This document shows, piece by piece, positions 1 to 10,599 of a stretch of DNA of 64,000 bases. Each line of letters begins with the position of its first letter. The first letter of the stretch is position 1. The position numbers and the translations under genes are program-made. This DNA comes from Ananas comosus (Eukaryota > Streptophyta > Magnoliopsida > Poales > Bromeliaceae): the NCBI RefSeq assembly GCF_001540865.1, contig NC_033642.1, forward strand, positions 591,450 through 655,449. The letters are read 5' to 3'. The notes under the pieces are model-generated. The model saw only the letters and a list, made by a program, of their open reading frames with translations. It was not told the origin of the DNA and ran no database searches.

Positions 1-298
1 ATTCAAAATCCTAATTGCTTCACATTTTCAGTTAAATTTATTTCTAAAACTAACAAACGAAGCGGTAGTATAATACCATCCTCTAAAAAAAAATTCATTA
101 TTTTTTGACATTACTTATTTACTAAAAGCGCCCTCAAAAGTGAATTTCCTAATTATATGTATTTTTTCAAATCTACTATCGTCTAGCTTATTTCCGGCTC
201 TGATATCGATTGTTGGAAGTGTGATTTTTTTTTTATATCAATTGTTGAAAGTTGAAACAAGTACTTATGCTAATACTGATCATATGTAAAGATTCAAA
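1..298. other. AT-rich intergenic DNA, no gene seen
   Basis: No plausible coding exon or RNA gene is visible. The stretch ends at the 9-bp target-site duplication (290-298) of the element that follows. Confidence 0.6.
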
Positions 299-1069
299 GG
301 GCTTTTTTTGCATTTAGCCCCTGGCAAATTTTTATTTTAAAAATAGCCCTATCAAAATTTAATTTGCAAAAATGGCCCTAGACCTGCCACGCAGGCGCCA
401 CATCAGCGCCACGCGGGTGGGGCTGGGGGCGGTAGTTAAGTTAAACATGGTGAACCATTCACCGTGTTTAGACACGGTGAATGATTCACCGTGTTTAGTA
501 CGTATTTTTTATATATTGAAAAGAGGAATAGGGAATTTGTATTCCTTTTCTTCTCTTTTTCAAAAATCCGAACCCGAACCCGAAAATCAAATTAAAATGC
601 AAACCCGGATCCCAATCCGACGGATTTTAAAAATTCATACCGATATCCATATCCGACCAAAAACTCGAAACCCAAACCTCAACCCTGCGGGTTTTAAAAA
701 TCTATACCATTAGATGAAAATCTAAGAAATAAAAATTATTAAATATTTTATATATTGTATAAATAAATAAAAATAAATTATGTATATATATATATATATA
801 AAATTTATTCGGGTTTGAATTCGGATAATATTTCGGATATCCATACCTATTGACATCCTTACTCCCTATTCCTCTTTTCAATATACAAAAAATACGTACT
901 AAACACAGTGAACCATTCACTTCAACTTACCACACGAGCCCCGATCCCGCCCGCGTGGCGCTGACGTGGCGCCTGTGTAGCAGGCCCAGGGTCATTTTTG
1001 CAAATTAAATTTTGACAGAGCTAATTTTAAAATAAAAATTTGCTAGGAGGCTAAATGCAAAAAAAGCCC
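299..1069. mobile_element. Mutator-type MITE with long terminal inverted repeats
   Basis: The first bases GGGCTTTTTTTGCATTTAGC are mirrored at the right end (GCTAAATGCAAAAAAAGCCC), and the arms stay complementary for roughly 200 bp. The element is flanked by a perfect 9-bp direct repeat AGATTCAAA (290-298 and 1070-1078). A 9-bp duplication is typical of Mutator-like elements. Inside each arm is a small palindromic motif built on CACGGTGAATGATTCACCGTG. There is no transposase frame, so it is non-autonomous. A degenerate relative lies at about 5730-6084. Confidence 0.85.
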
Positions 1070-1799
1070 AGATTCAAATAAAGTTTCAAACATAGACCTT
1101 TTTTGATATATTGACGTTCTATTAAGATCTGGTCAAGTTTTTCGTATTTCGGCTTCCTTGCTCTGATACCACTTGTTGAAAGAAGAGGAATATTATAGCG
1201 AATTAAACTAAAACTTTATTAAATATTCTTTAACTAAATTTCAATGATGGATTATTTTTCACACATTTACAACAGTCTACATATAAGCGTAAACCAAAAA
1301 TTTTAATAGCAATAATTGAATAAGATTTAAACTTATCTTTTATGTCTAACTAATAAAAATATTAAGAAACAAATCTGACGGAAATAAATCTAAACTTATC
1401 AAAAATATTAGATTACTTATCAACAGGGTGTAATTTTAGAATAGTATATAGGTGAGGGGGTTATCCCATTTTTACCCATGAAGGAGCCTCACCTAACCTT
1501 TATTTATTAGTCGTCGATTTGGGCTTCGGCTACTGCTTCTGCTTCGGAGAAAAGGACCCCCACCAAACACCCGAAACTCAGGAGTCGCGACCGAGATCGA
1601 GGGAGAGATCCAAGGTTTTTTTTTTTTTTCTTTTTCTTTTTTACTCCAATTTATGTAATTTCCCCCCTATTCTTAATCAAATTGGCTTTGTGGGTTTTTT
1701 TTATTTTTAATGTTTTTGTTAGATTTGATGTTGGGATCATGAAATTCGTTGATTTTTTGCTTTGTGGGTTTTTGTCCATGGATCTTGTTGTTGCCCTAT

Positions 1800-2360
1800 T
1801 GCTTGTGTAGATGCAATTTTTAGTGTCCCATTAAGAAAAGTTCCGATTTTTACTTCTTTTTTTTTGGGTATTAATGAAGTTATTTTTCTAGTGGAATCCT
1901 TGTCACTTGAAATTTGCCTGTGTAGATGCAATATTTAGTGTCCCCATTAGGCAAAGTTCCAATTTTTTTTCCGTTTTTTGGGGGGATTAATGAAGTTATT
2001 TTTCTATTAGAATCGTTGTTATTTAAAATTTATGTTAGTTTCTGTTAGATCTTTCATCTTTTGTTATGTCGCAATGGAAATTTATCTCCATGTTACAAAA
2101 AAAAAAAAAAAAACGCGATTTTACGTAGAACCAAACAGAGCGGAACCAAACGGAACATAGACGTAATATTTTAAACGACATATATATTAGTGTTCCCATT
2201 TGAAAAGTGCCAACATTTTTTTTTTCTATTTTTGGGGTATTAATGAAGCTATTTTCCACTAGAATCCTTGTTACTTAAAATTTGATGTTAGTTTCTGTTA
2301 GATTTTTCATCTTTTGTTATGTCACAATGGAAAATAATCTTGAAGATACAAAAAAAATTT
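1800..2360 (+). repeat. Three imperfect tandem repeats in the leader intron
   Basis: Copies begin near 1805, 1920 and 2180. All share the order TTTAGTGTCCC, then an AAAGTTCC-like motif, a T-run, GGTATTAATGAAG, and TAGAATCCTTGT. Copies two and three also share GTTAGTTTCTGTTAGAT and a following ATGTC(G/A)CAATGGAAA stretch. The copies are diverged, so the expansion is not recent. Confidence 0.75.
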
Positions 2361-2556
2361 TAGAAAAAACTCTTTCTCTTAGGATTAGGATATTGTTTAG
2401 ATGTTGTAGGTTAATCTGTTGGTGGTATTATCTTTTCATTGGTTTATGGTTTAGAGATTTCCTCTGAAGAAAAATGTGTGAAACATTTTGCATAAAAAAG
2501 GGGAAATCGATTTAGATTTATCACAATTTATGTACTATTTTTCCCACTATATTTTA

Positions 2557-2824
2557 GGCTCTGTTTGGATGCACGAACTTCTTATTCGGGATATGATTTA
2601 CTGAATTAAAACATGTTAGAATGGATATCATGTTCAACCTCGTAAGTCACTTTTTCAGAATATGGTAAAGAGCCTGGTAGGTGAAATATGCAATCCTACC
2701 AAATCATGGATGCCGAGACCTTTTAAGGAGCATAAATCAAGCTCCTCGCTTCTAATCACACTAGAAAATCTTCGTACTGAATAAATTATCATTGTATATC
2801 TTATTCTGACCTCCAAACACGGCC
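2557..2824. mobile_element. PIF/Harbinger-type MITE in the PGD leader intron
   Basis: The ends GGCTCTGTTTGGATG and CCAAACACGGCC are inverted repeats flanked by TTA on both sides (2554-2556 and 2825-2827). A 3-bp TTA/TAA duplication is the mark of the PIF/Harbinger (Tourist) group. No transposase is encoded. A related copy in the opposite orientation sits in a bZIP intron at 30811-31098. Confidence 0.8.
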
Positions 2825-3404
2825 TTAGTGTTGAATTGTTCAATTTTACGTTCATCTGTTTTTGCTGTTCGTCTAGTGTTGACTTAGATCTGTTTCTGTT
2901 GCATTATGCTAGTCGTGATCTGGTCTGTGTGAAACAAAGTTATTGGAAAATGTTGACTCTGAATTTCGTCGATATGCCTCTATTTTCTTTCCACTTTTAT
3001 TGGAAAACCACTATTATCATCTATTTTGGAGCTCTGAGTTCGTCTTTAAGTTTAGTGTTTTACTTCTGTACGAGATAAAGTTGTTGGAAAAATGTCTTAG
3101 CCTATATAATTTCGTGTTTCATTTTATCTATCAAAAGTTCGGCTAATTTTTGCTCCTATTTTCGCTATAGCAAGGCCTACATTTCTTCGTAATCTTAATG
3201 TTAATCGAAGAGTTCTTTCCATATCTTTCATGTGTTTTCTGTCGCTAAATATCGAATGCGAATATATTGTGTAGCTTCGATCTATTTCATGTTTTCCATA
3301 TTTGATTTTTAGAAGTCTTTTTTTTTCCGGAAACCTTTTCTTCTGAAATTGTTTGCTCTATAACACCCCTTTTATGTACAAAACTTCTTTTACCAGGTAG
3401 AGAA

Positions 3405-5193
3405 ATGGCGACTCTTACGAGAATTGGGCTTGCGGGTCTTGCTGTAATGGGCCAGAATCTCGCCCTCAACATCGCCGAAAAGGGCTTTCCCATCTCTGTC
3501 TACAACCGAACCACTTCCAAGGTCGACGAAACCGTCGAGCGCGCCAAGCAAGAGGGGAACCTCCCGGTGTACGGCTTCCACGACCCCGCCTCCTTCGTGA
3601 AATCGATCCAAAAGCCCCGCGTCGTCATCATCCTCGTGAAGGCCGGAGCGCCTGTCGACCAAACAATCGAAACCCTGTCGGCGCACATGGAGAAGGGCGA
3701 TTGTATTATTGACGGGGGTAACGAGTGGTATGAGAATACCGAGAGGAGAGAAAAAGCAGTGGCCGAGCTCGGCCTTCTGTACCTCGGCATGGGGGTCTCG
3801 GGGGGCGAGGAGGGAGCAAGGCACGGCCCGTCGCTGATGCCAGGGGGGTCGTACGAAGCCTACAAGTACATCGAGGACATCCTACTCAAGGTGGCAGCGC
3901 AGGTTCCTGATAGCGGCCCCTGCGTCACGTTCATCGGTAAGGGCGGCGCTGGCAATTTCGTAAAGATGGTCCACAACGGGATTGAGTACGGCGACATGCA
4001 ACTCATCGCCGAGGCTTACGAAGTGCTGAAATCGGTCGGGCAGCTTTCGAACGAGGAGTTGCACCGAGTGTTCGCGGAGTGGAACAAGGGCGAGCTCCTT
4101 AGTTTCTTGATCGAGATCACAGCCGACATCTTCTCGATTAAGGACGATAAGGGAGACGGATACTTGGTCGACAAAGTGTTGGACAAGACCGGGATGAAAG
4201 GGACCGGGAAGTGGACGGTTCAACAAGCCGCGGAGCTATCGGTGGCGGCCCCGACAATCGAAGCCTCTTTAGATTCGCGGTTTCTCAGCGGTTTGAAGGA
4301 GGAGAGGGTCGCGGCCGCGAAAGTATTCCGGTCGGGTGGATTTACCGATATCTTGAGCTCTCAATCTGTAGACAAAGCGAAGCTCATCGACGATGTGAGG
4401 CAAGCTCTATATGCGTCGAAGATATGTAGTTATGCTCAAGGAATGAACATTCTAAGAACCAAGAGCATAGAGAAAGGGTGGGATCTCAATTTGGGCGAGC
4501 TCGCGAGGATCTGGAAGGGTGAGCGCATTATCCAAACCATCTTTTTTCCCCGCCCTAAATTTTTCAGAAATTATAAATAGATTTTGAACTCTAAATCTTT
4601 TTAGTTTTAGTACCTAGCCCCTTACATTCCTTTTGATTTCAGAAAATTGGCTTTCATAAGTTATGGGACAAAGTTTTAGAATATTTGTTAAGTTGCGAGA
4701 GAGAAGTACTCGAATTAAGCATACAGTGAGGCACAGGTTCTAAACCCATTACATTTTTATTAAACTAAAAATATGCATTGTAGCCGAAATATAAACATTT
4801 CAATGTGAACTCTTCTATCCTGTGTTACATTATTTGTTGTATATTATAGGCGGGTGCATTATCCGAGCCATCTTCTTGGATCGGATCAAGAAGGCGTACG
4901 ACCGAAACCCGAACTTAGCGAACCTCCTCGTGGACCCGGAGTTCGCCCAGGAGATAATCGATCGGCAAGCTGCATGGCGGAGGGTCGTGTGTCTCGCAAT
5001 CAACGCCGGGGTGAGCACGCCAGGTATGTCCGCCAGCTTGGCCTATTTCGACAGCTACAGAAGGGAGAGGCTCCCTGCGAACTTGGTTCAGGCTCAGCGA
5101 GACTACTTCGGGGCTCACACTTACGAGAGGACCGACATTCCCGGCTCTTTCCACACCGAGTGGTTTAAGATCGCGCGGCAATTGAAGAACTGA
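3405..5193 (+). CDS. 6-phosphogluconate dehydrogenase, decarboxylating (cytosolic type)
   Basis: Exons 3405-4518 and 4850-5193 join in frame (phase 1) to give 485 aa, the usual plant length. The enzyme oxidises 6-phosphogluconate to ribulose 5-phosphate and CO2, making NADPH in the oxidative pentose phosphate pathway. Visible marks are the nucleotide-binding GLAVMG (residues 11-16), the signature [19 protein letters not shown] (130-148), and the catalytic region [19 protein letters not shown] with Lys187 and Glu194. There is no plastid transit peptide and no clear peroxisomal C-terminus, so it should be cytosolic. The start ATG follows the leader-intron acceptor closely. If the coding intron were retained, the frame would stop at 4580 after 391 aa. 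Plant genes of this family, as far as I know, usually lack coding introns; see findings. Confidence 0.96.
4519..4849 (+). other. Coding intron of PGD starting with a diverged copy of the next exon
   Basis: The intron has GT (4519) and AG (ends 4849). Its first 30 or so bases align without gaps to the first bases of exon 2 (from 4850), differing only by transitions. Translated, the intron start reads GERIIQTIF and exon 2 reads GGCIIRAIF. The remainder of the intron is AT-rich and unlike the exon. Confidence 0.8.
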
Positions 5194-5522
5194 GATTTAC
5201 GATACTCGCGAAGGATTTATGATTCTTGTTTACTTAAAAACTCAATTTCTATGGGACTTGTTGTGTTCTTCATTGCATATGCTACTCTCTTTTTATCTTG
5301 TGAAAAATAAAAGGAAAACTCTCTGTTGCTTCGACTTTTCGAATATGATGGTTGCAGTATCTTACAATCTGCTGCTTACAGTTTTCTGCAACAGCTTCAG
5401 AATTTTCTGAAATCATAATTTAATGATGCAAATTTTCCCTCTTGCTGCTTCTGTGTTTGATATGAGAGTGCATTGTAATGTCATAGATATATATTAAAAA
5501 TGAATTTAAATGTATCCATGAA
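5194..5522 (+). other. 3' UTR and downstream flank of PGD
   Basis: AT-rich sequence follows the stop codon, with an AATAAA-type signal (GAAAAATAAAAGG near 5300). The transcript end is probably in this stretch. No other gene is visible. Confidence 0.4.
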
Positions 5523-5719
5523 AGTGCTTCCTTGTGAAGCAGTTTGATGACTTTTTAGCTCAGGATGTTTGTGACGTTTTAGCCGTCAGATCGTCTCAAG
5601 ATCTATGCAGGACTAGTAATACTAGAAAACTTAATGGGACGCACCGTCAAACGATCTGACGGCTAAAATATTACAAGCATGTTGAGTTCCTGTGCGCTTT
5701 TAAAACCAGAGGAAGCACC
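5523..5719. mobile_element. Short inverted-repeat MITE
   Basis: The ends AGTGCTTCCTTGTG and CCAGAGGAAGCAC are inverted. An inner pair, GTTTTAGCCGTCAGATCGT and ACGATCTGACGGCTAAAAT, is nearly perfectly complementary. No coding capacity and no clear target-site duplication. Confidence 0.6.
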
Positions 5720-5729
5720 CGAGCTCAAC

Positions 5730-6084
5730 TCATATTTAGCCCCTTTCAAAAAAAAAAAATATAAATGATCCTAATAAATTTATATATATACATTGACACT
5801 CTCCATGCCACACGAGCATCACATTTGCATTTTTAAGTTCAACACGGTGAATGAATCAACGTGTTTAAACACGATGATTGCATATCCACACTCTAATCCC
5901 TCTTTTTTTTATTTAGGGACGATCCAATCACTATATTAAAACACGATAATTGAATCACTGTGTTCAACTTAAAAATGCCATCTAAGCGTTCGCGTGGCAA
6001 GGAAAGGGCTATTTATGCAAATATAAATTGGTTAGAATCATTTGTAAATTATTTTTTGAGGGGGCTAAATGCAAAAAATGGCCC
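5730..6084. mobile_element. Degenerate copy of the 299-1069 MITE family
   Basis: The right end GGCTAAATGCAAAAAATGGC matches the family end, and the left end keeps only ATTTAGCCCC. The inner CACGGTGAATGAATCAACGTG motif and its mirror near 5940-5970 tie it to the element at 299-1069. Left boundary is eroded. Confidence 0.6.
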
Positions 6085-6329
6085 ATATATATATAGGGCT
6101 TTTGCTTATTTATATTTTACTACTACTAAAAATTTTTAAATTTATTATGAAATAATCAAGATACTCCTCTAAAACTGAATCCAATTAAGTGATAGTAAAA
6201 CCTGAGGAAATGGGGGATATTTGAAGGAATTTTTTAAAATATAATAAAAATATTTTGGTCCTTTAGGGGTGAATAAGATATTTTGGAAGTTTGGAAGGAC
6301 TTATTAGATATTATCCCTATATATAAAAG

Positions 6330-6474
6330 ACCAGAGTGCGCTGTACGCTTCGTTGCCCCTATTCTGCTCGGCCCCTTCTCTTCTTCGCTCCGGAGACGAC
6401 GCGACGCATCACCTTCCCACTGGTTCTCCCTCTCTCGCTCTCTCTCTTAGGGTTTCTTTCTCTCTCTCTCTTAG

Positions 6475-6518
<44 letters not shown>

Positions 6519-6758
6519 TGTTTGTGTGTATGGGGAGTGGGTGAAACGTCGCCCCAGTAAACCCTAGTAGATGGAAAGTGATCATACACACCAAGGAGGA
6601 GGAACCATGATTTAGAGCTTGTTGCTCCCGCCTACAATGAGAAGTTGTTAACAGGATTCGATTACTGTTTCTTTCATATTTTCTCATTTGTTTTGATTCA
6701 AATTATGACTCGGATTCTTTGTTTCTGGCATCAGATTACTAGGTGATCGGAAGGAAAT
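6330..6758 (+). promoter_or_regulatory. RPB8 5' leader with CT-rich tract and telo-box motifs
   Basis: A long CT repeat (about 6423-6515) contains two CTTAGGGTTTC motifs, and AAACCCTAG follows near 6560. In plants this telo-box motif is common upstream of transcription and translation machinery genes. A possible leader-intron acceptor (TGGCATCAG, ends about 6733) lies 25 bases before the start codon. Transcription start and splicing here are inferred. Confidence 0.45.
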
Positions 6759-9700
6759 ATGGTCGAGCTTCTTTTCGAGGACATCTTCGTTCTGATGAGA
6801 TTGGATCCGGATGGGAAAAAGTTCGATAAAGGTTTTAAACTCTCTTTTGATCGTAATTTCATGAACATGCTATCATTAGTTGCTTGAAACTGCAAATTTG
6901 AAAATAGTGTAAAGGTTTTATTAAAATCTGTTTTTGATGAATTCATTTGTTTTCACCGCCGTTTTGAAGCTTCAGTCTTTTCAGTTGATCTAGAATGCTG
7001 ATAAGATAGATAATGGGTTGAATTGAAAACAAATCAGCGTTGGTCGGTAGTAACCTGTTGTGTATTCTCAGAGTTCGAAGCAAATTGATGTTATCTAGTA
7101 ACTGCTGTACTAACATCAACCCTTAAAAAAGTTGAACTTAGATTCCTATAAGGACATTTTGATGCTGGAAAACGGTTTCCGGAGATAATTAATGGCGGAA
7201 ATATCTCCTTTGGTAATTGTATTTTTAGACGATCCGCAAAGTTGCTTTATTGTTATAATTTGAATAGCTAGGCTTGTCTTATGCACATTATAAGCTCATA
7301 AAGGAAAGGGCCTTCATGGGTGCCTCTGCGAACTATTATCCATGTGGGCAACCTGCAAAGTTCTTTTAGAATTTAACAAGCACTTGATCCAAATTCTATA
7401 CTTGCTAGGCGGGACCTTTTCGCACTTAACTTTTCATCTTTTTTTCTTAATTCCGTCTTCTATTCAAATGCTTAATGGTTATAGATACTATTAAACACTT
7501 TTTATCTCCAACAAGCTTTGATTATATTGTAACCCTGCTACAACTTCTTCACTTTATCTTACATTTAATGGAGCTGTTTTTGAAGCAATAGGGATATCCT
7601 TTCCACTACAGAAACATTATTATTATCTGAAAGGACTTCTTCTTACTTCTAAGAAGTTATATTCTTGCCAATGTATATTGCTTACGGTTGTTGTCATCAG
7701 CTCCAATGCTTCCTTTTTTTTCTTTTTCCCTTTTATATTATGTCTGCTCCTCTGTGTTTTGTACAGTTTCACGCATCGAAGCGCGGAGCGAGCAGTTTGA
7801 TATGTTCATGCAACTAGATATTAACACGGAGATTTATCCGATGCATGTTGGTGATAAATTTACTATGGTCTTGGCTCCAACTTTAAATCTGGATGGAACT
7901 CCCGACAGTGGCTACTTTGTGCAAGTATTGTAATTTACTCATTATTTCTCTTTATCTCATTATGAAATTGTGTTGTTCAATCTGAGGTACTGTTTAGCAT
8001 ATTTTCTACAGTAGTACTTTTTTGAATATAACTGCTCGAAGACGCCCTAATAGCTTTTTCATTAAAATTCTCTCTGGAGGTCGTAGTGCGGCATATACAA
8101 AAGCGTTAAATTGGAGCTTGTTCTTTTGGGAACCGAAATCATTTTGGTTTTTTTTTTTTTTTTGGCATGCATATCTTTTTATAAATTTGCGAAATCGCAC
8201 AAACACCCTTGCAAAGTTTGTGTTTGCATGTGTGCCCTCAAAAACCTTGTTTGCGTACATACGCCTTCTAGGGTATGTATGGAAGAACTAAAGATATAGG
8301 CATTCATTCAAATAAGCAAGCTTTTCAAAAAGCTTGTGTGCAAATGCCAACTCTGCAGGGGGTATTTCTGGAATTTTCTGTAATTGCCGAGGCAGATATA
8401 AAAAAAACTATTTTATTTAGCTTCTCGCCATAGCAAAAGCTTGCCAAAGGCCTTGTTTCTAGAGGTTTCTGTTTTCTACTGTTGAGCAGCTGTTAGAGAA
8501 GCCAGAACAAGCATTAATTTTAAAATCAGTAGGGTTTTTTTTTTTTTTTTTTTCTCACATCTGTGCTGATGTATTTTGACACTTCTTACATGTCTCTACC
8601 CTTTCTGTTGTAACCTCTTTCTCATGGTGAATGAAAATAGGTTAGATCCTTGAAATCAGTTGGCATGGAAATCTGATTCAGAAACATTGTCATTCACTTG
8701 GTCTACACATTGAAAATTGTTTGGCATTGCAATCTAATCTGAGTAGCTTTTTTTTTTTTTTTTTTGGCAGGGAAATAGAAAGTCTCTTGCAGACAAATTT
8801 GAGTATGTTATGCACGGGAAGTTGTATAAGATCTCTGAAGATAGTTCCAGTGGGAAAAATGCAAAAGTGTAAGTCTTTTGCCTGATCATTAGTTCAACAC
8901 TGCATCATCAACATTAACGTACATGTTATTTCCTCACCATGTTAGGCTGCCTGTCGAAAATATCGGCTATGATGTGTCTGTAGAATGCTTGAGATGTATT
9001 GCATCTATTATTACATTTTCTTTCTAATTTATCGGTCATGGGTAAACACCAGTTGTGAAATCATCGTCTCACTAGAAGTGTTTTTTCTGTTGCAGAGTTT
9101 TTTTAGAACTTAACCCCCTTAATGTTACATTGTTTGCTCGGAAATTGTTAGGTTGTTTGAAAATATGATCTTAAATACCTAATTCTTTTATGGGGGGAAA
9201 GGTTATATGGTCAACCATTCTAACATATATTGAACAGAAACCGTAGCTCCTAATCCTTTTCGTTTGATGCCATTGTTTCGTAATATAAATTTAAGCTCCT
9301 AATCCTTTTTCTGTTTACTTTAATTTTCCTAGTGAATCAAATTGTTTGTTCAGGAATTCAGGAATTTAAATTTTTTCGGCCTGAAAAAAACTATTACTAC
9401 GGTCTATGTTAGCATAACGAAACTTTGTTGAATGACAGCAATTACATGATATTATCTTCTTATATGGTATTTTTGAGCTAATACCTATCTTTTCACTATG
9501 TACTACACATTTTTCAATTCTTCGACTTGCTGGATACTAGTTTGTGCACGGTATTACTCAGAGTAGTATCACGAGTAAAATTTCGAGTAGTGTTTATATT
9601 GTTACTTTTCTTGTTGGCTTCTAAGTTCAATATCGACTGATCTCCCTTTTTAATGAAAGAGCTAACATTATATCCTTTTCTTTTTCCTCCTTTTTTTTTT

Positions 9701-9826
9701 TTTTTTTTTTCCAGGGAGATATATGCATCATTTGGGGGCCTCCTGATGATGTTAAAAGGCGATCCTTCTAATGCGGCAAATTTCGAGCTGGATCAGAGGA
9801 TCTTTTTGCTAATCAGGAAAGTGTGA
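6759..9826 (+). CDS. RNA polymerases I, II and III subunit RPABC3 (RPB8)
   Basis: Coding exons 6759-6831, 7767-7924, 8771-8868 and 9715-9826 join to 441 nt, 146 aa, the length of plant RPB8. The protein begins [20 protein letters not shown] and continues through [18 protein letters not shown], an [12 protein letters not shown] segment and the C-terminal [14 protein letters not shown], all typical of the family. RPB8 is a small OB-fold subunit shared by the three nuclear RNA polymerases and acts in the nucleus and nucleolus. All junctions are GT..AG and in frame. Several introns have very long T-runs before the acceptor. The first intron (934 bp) and third intron (846 bp) contain nothing recognisable. 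Confidence 0.94.
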
Positions 9827-10165
9827 GCATGGGGACACTATTATGCAGGAACCGACGCTTTATTCTCGTCGTTAGTAATCGGCGTCGTCGTCAAATTGCC
9901 TTTGTGTTTTGGATCTTATCTGTGTAACCTTCAAAGGGTGACTTATTTTGGATGGGTAGAGATTCTAACTTATGGAGCCATTAACCTCTTCCTTAGTATA
10001 TATAATGGAGTTCTCTTTTCGTCGGTGTTCTCTTTGCCGGTAGTCCCTAACTCTTGGCAAATTGCAATTTGGTTCACGATATTCAACTTCGGTAGATCAG
10101 TCCTAAACTTCAACCGAAACTTTTGCAATTCCCTCCCTGGAATCTGCATTGCTTGATAGTTTATA
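9827..10165 (+). other. 3' flank of RPB8
   Basis: Probable 3' UTR and downstream flank. No further gene is supported; the frame at 9896-10156 has no recognisable product. Confidence 0.4.
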
Positions 10166-10599
10166 GGGAAAACTTCAAATACCCCCCTTGTGGTTTCTTT
10201 TTTTTTTCACTTTAGTATCCTGTGGTTTAAAGTGTTTCAAGTTAGTACCATGTGGTTTTGCACTTTTTCACTCTAGTATTCTGTGTTTTAAAGTATATCA
10301 AGTTAGTACCCTGTGGTTTCGCACTTTATCACTTTAGTATCCTGTGGTGTCGCATTTTAGCACTTTAGTACTCTGGTTTAAAAATCACAGGATACTAATT
10401 TGATACAAAAATAAAATCATAGGGTATTAACTTGATACAAAAGTAAAATCACAGAGTACTAACTTGATACACTTTAAACCACAGGATACCAAAGTGATAA
10501 AGTGAGAAACCACAAGATACTAACTTGATATACTTTAAACCACAAGGTACTAAAATGAAAAAGTGCGAAATCATATTGGGGGGTTTTTAAAGTTTTTCC
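10166..10599. mobile_element. Mutator-type MITE, GGGAAAACTTC family
   Basis: The ends GGGAAAACTTCAAATACCCC and GGGGGGTTTTTAAAGTTTTT are inverted. The body consists of repeated blocks of the type CTTTAGTATCCTGTGGTTTA in both orientations. It is flanked by TAGTTTATA (10157-10165) and TAGTTCATA (10600-10608), 8 of 9 bases matching. Relatives are at 36468-36808, 45906-46325 and 61151-61739. Confidence 0.8.

Larger units (their letters stand above)
1500..3404 (+). promoter_or_regulatory. Probable 5' UTR exon and long leader intron of the PGD gene
   Basis: A GC-rich stretch at about 1510-1615 looks like a first untranslated exon and ends in AAG|GT before a T-rich run. The acceptor TTTTACCAG (ends 3396) lies 8 bases before the start codon at 3405, giving a leader intron of about 1.8 kb. 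A leader intron is a known feature of plant 6-phosphogluconate dehydrogenase genes and may enhance expression. The exact donor and transcription start are inferred. The intron carries three diverged repeats (about 1800-2360) and a PIF/Harbinger MITE (2557-2824). Confidence 0.55.

Noticed and set aside
3405..4580. Unspliced 391-aa frame of 6-phosphogluconate dehydrogenase as the full gene
   Set aside because: It ends in intron sequence and lacks the conserved C-terminus, which is present in frame at 4850-5193.
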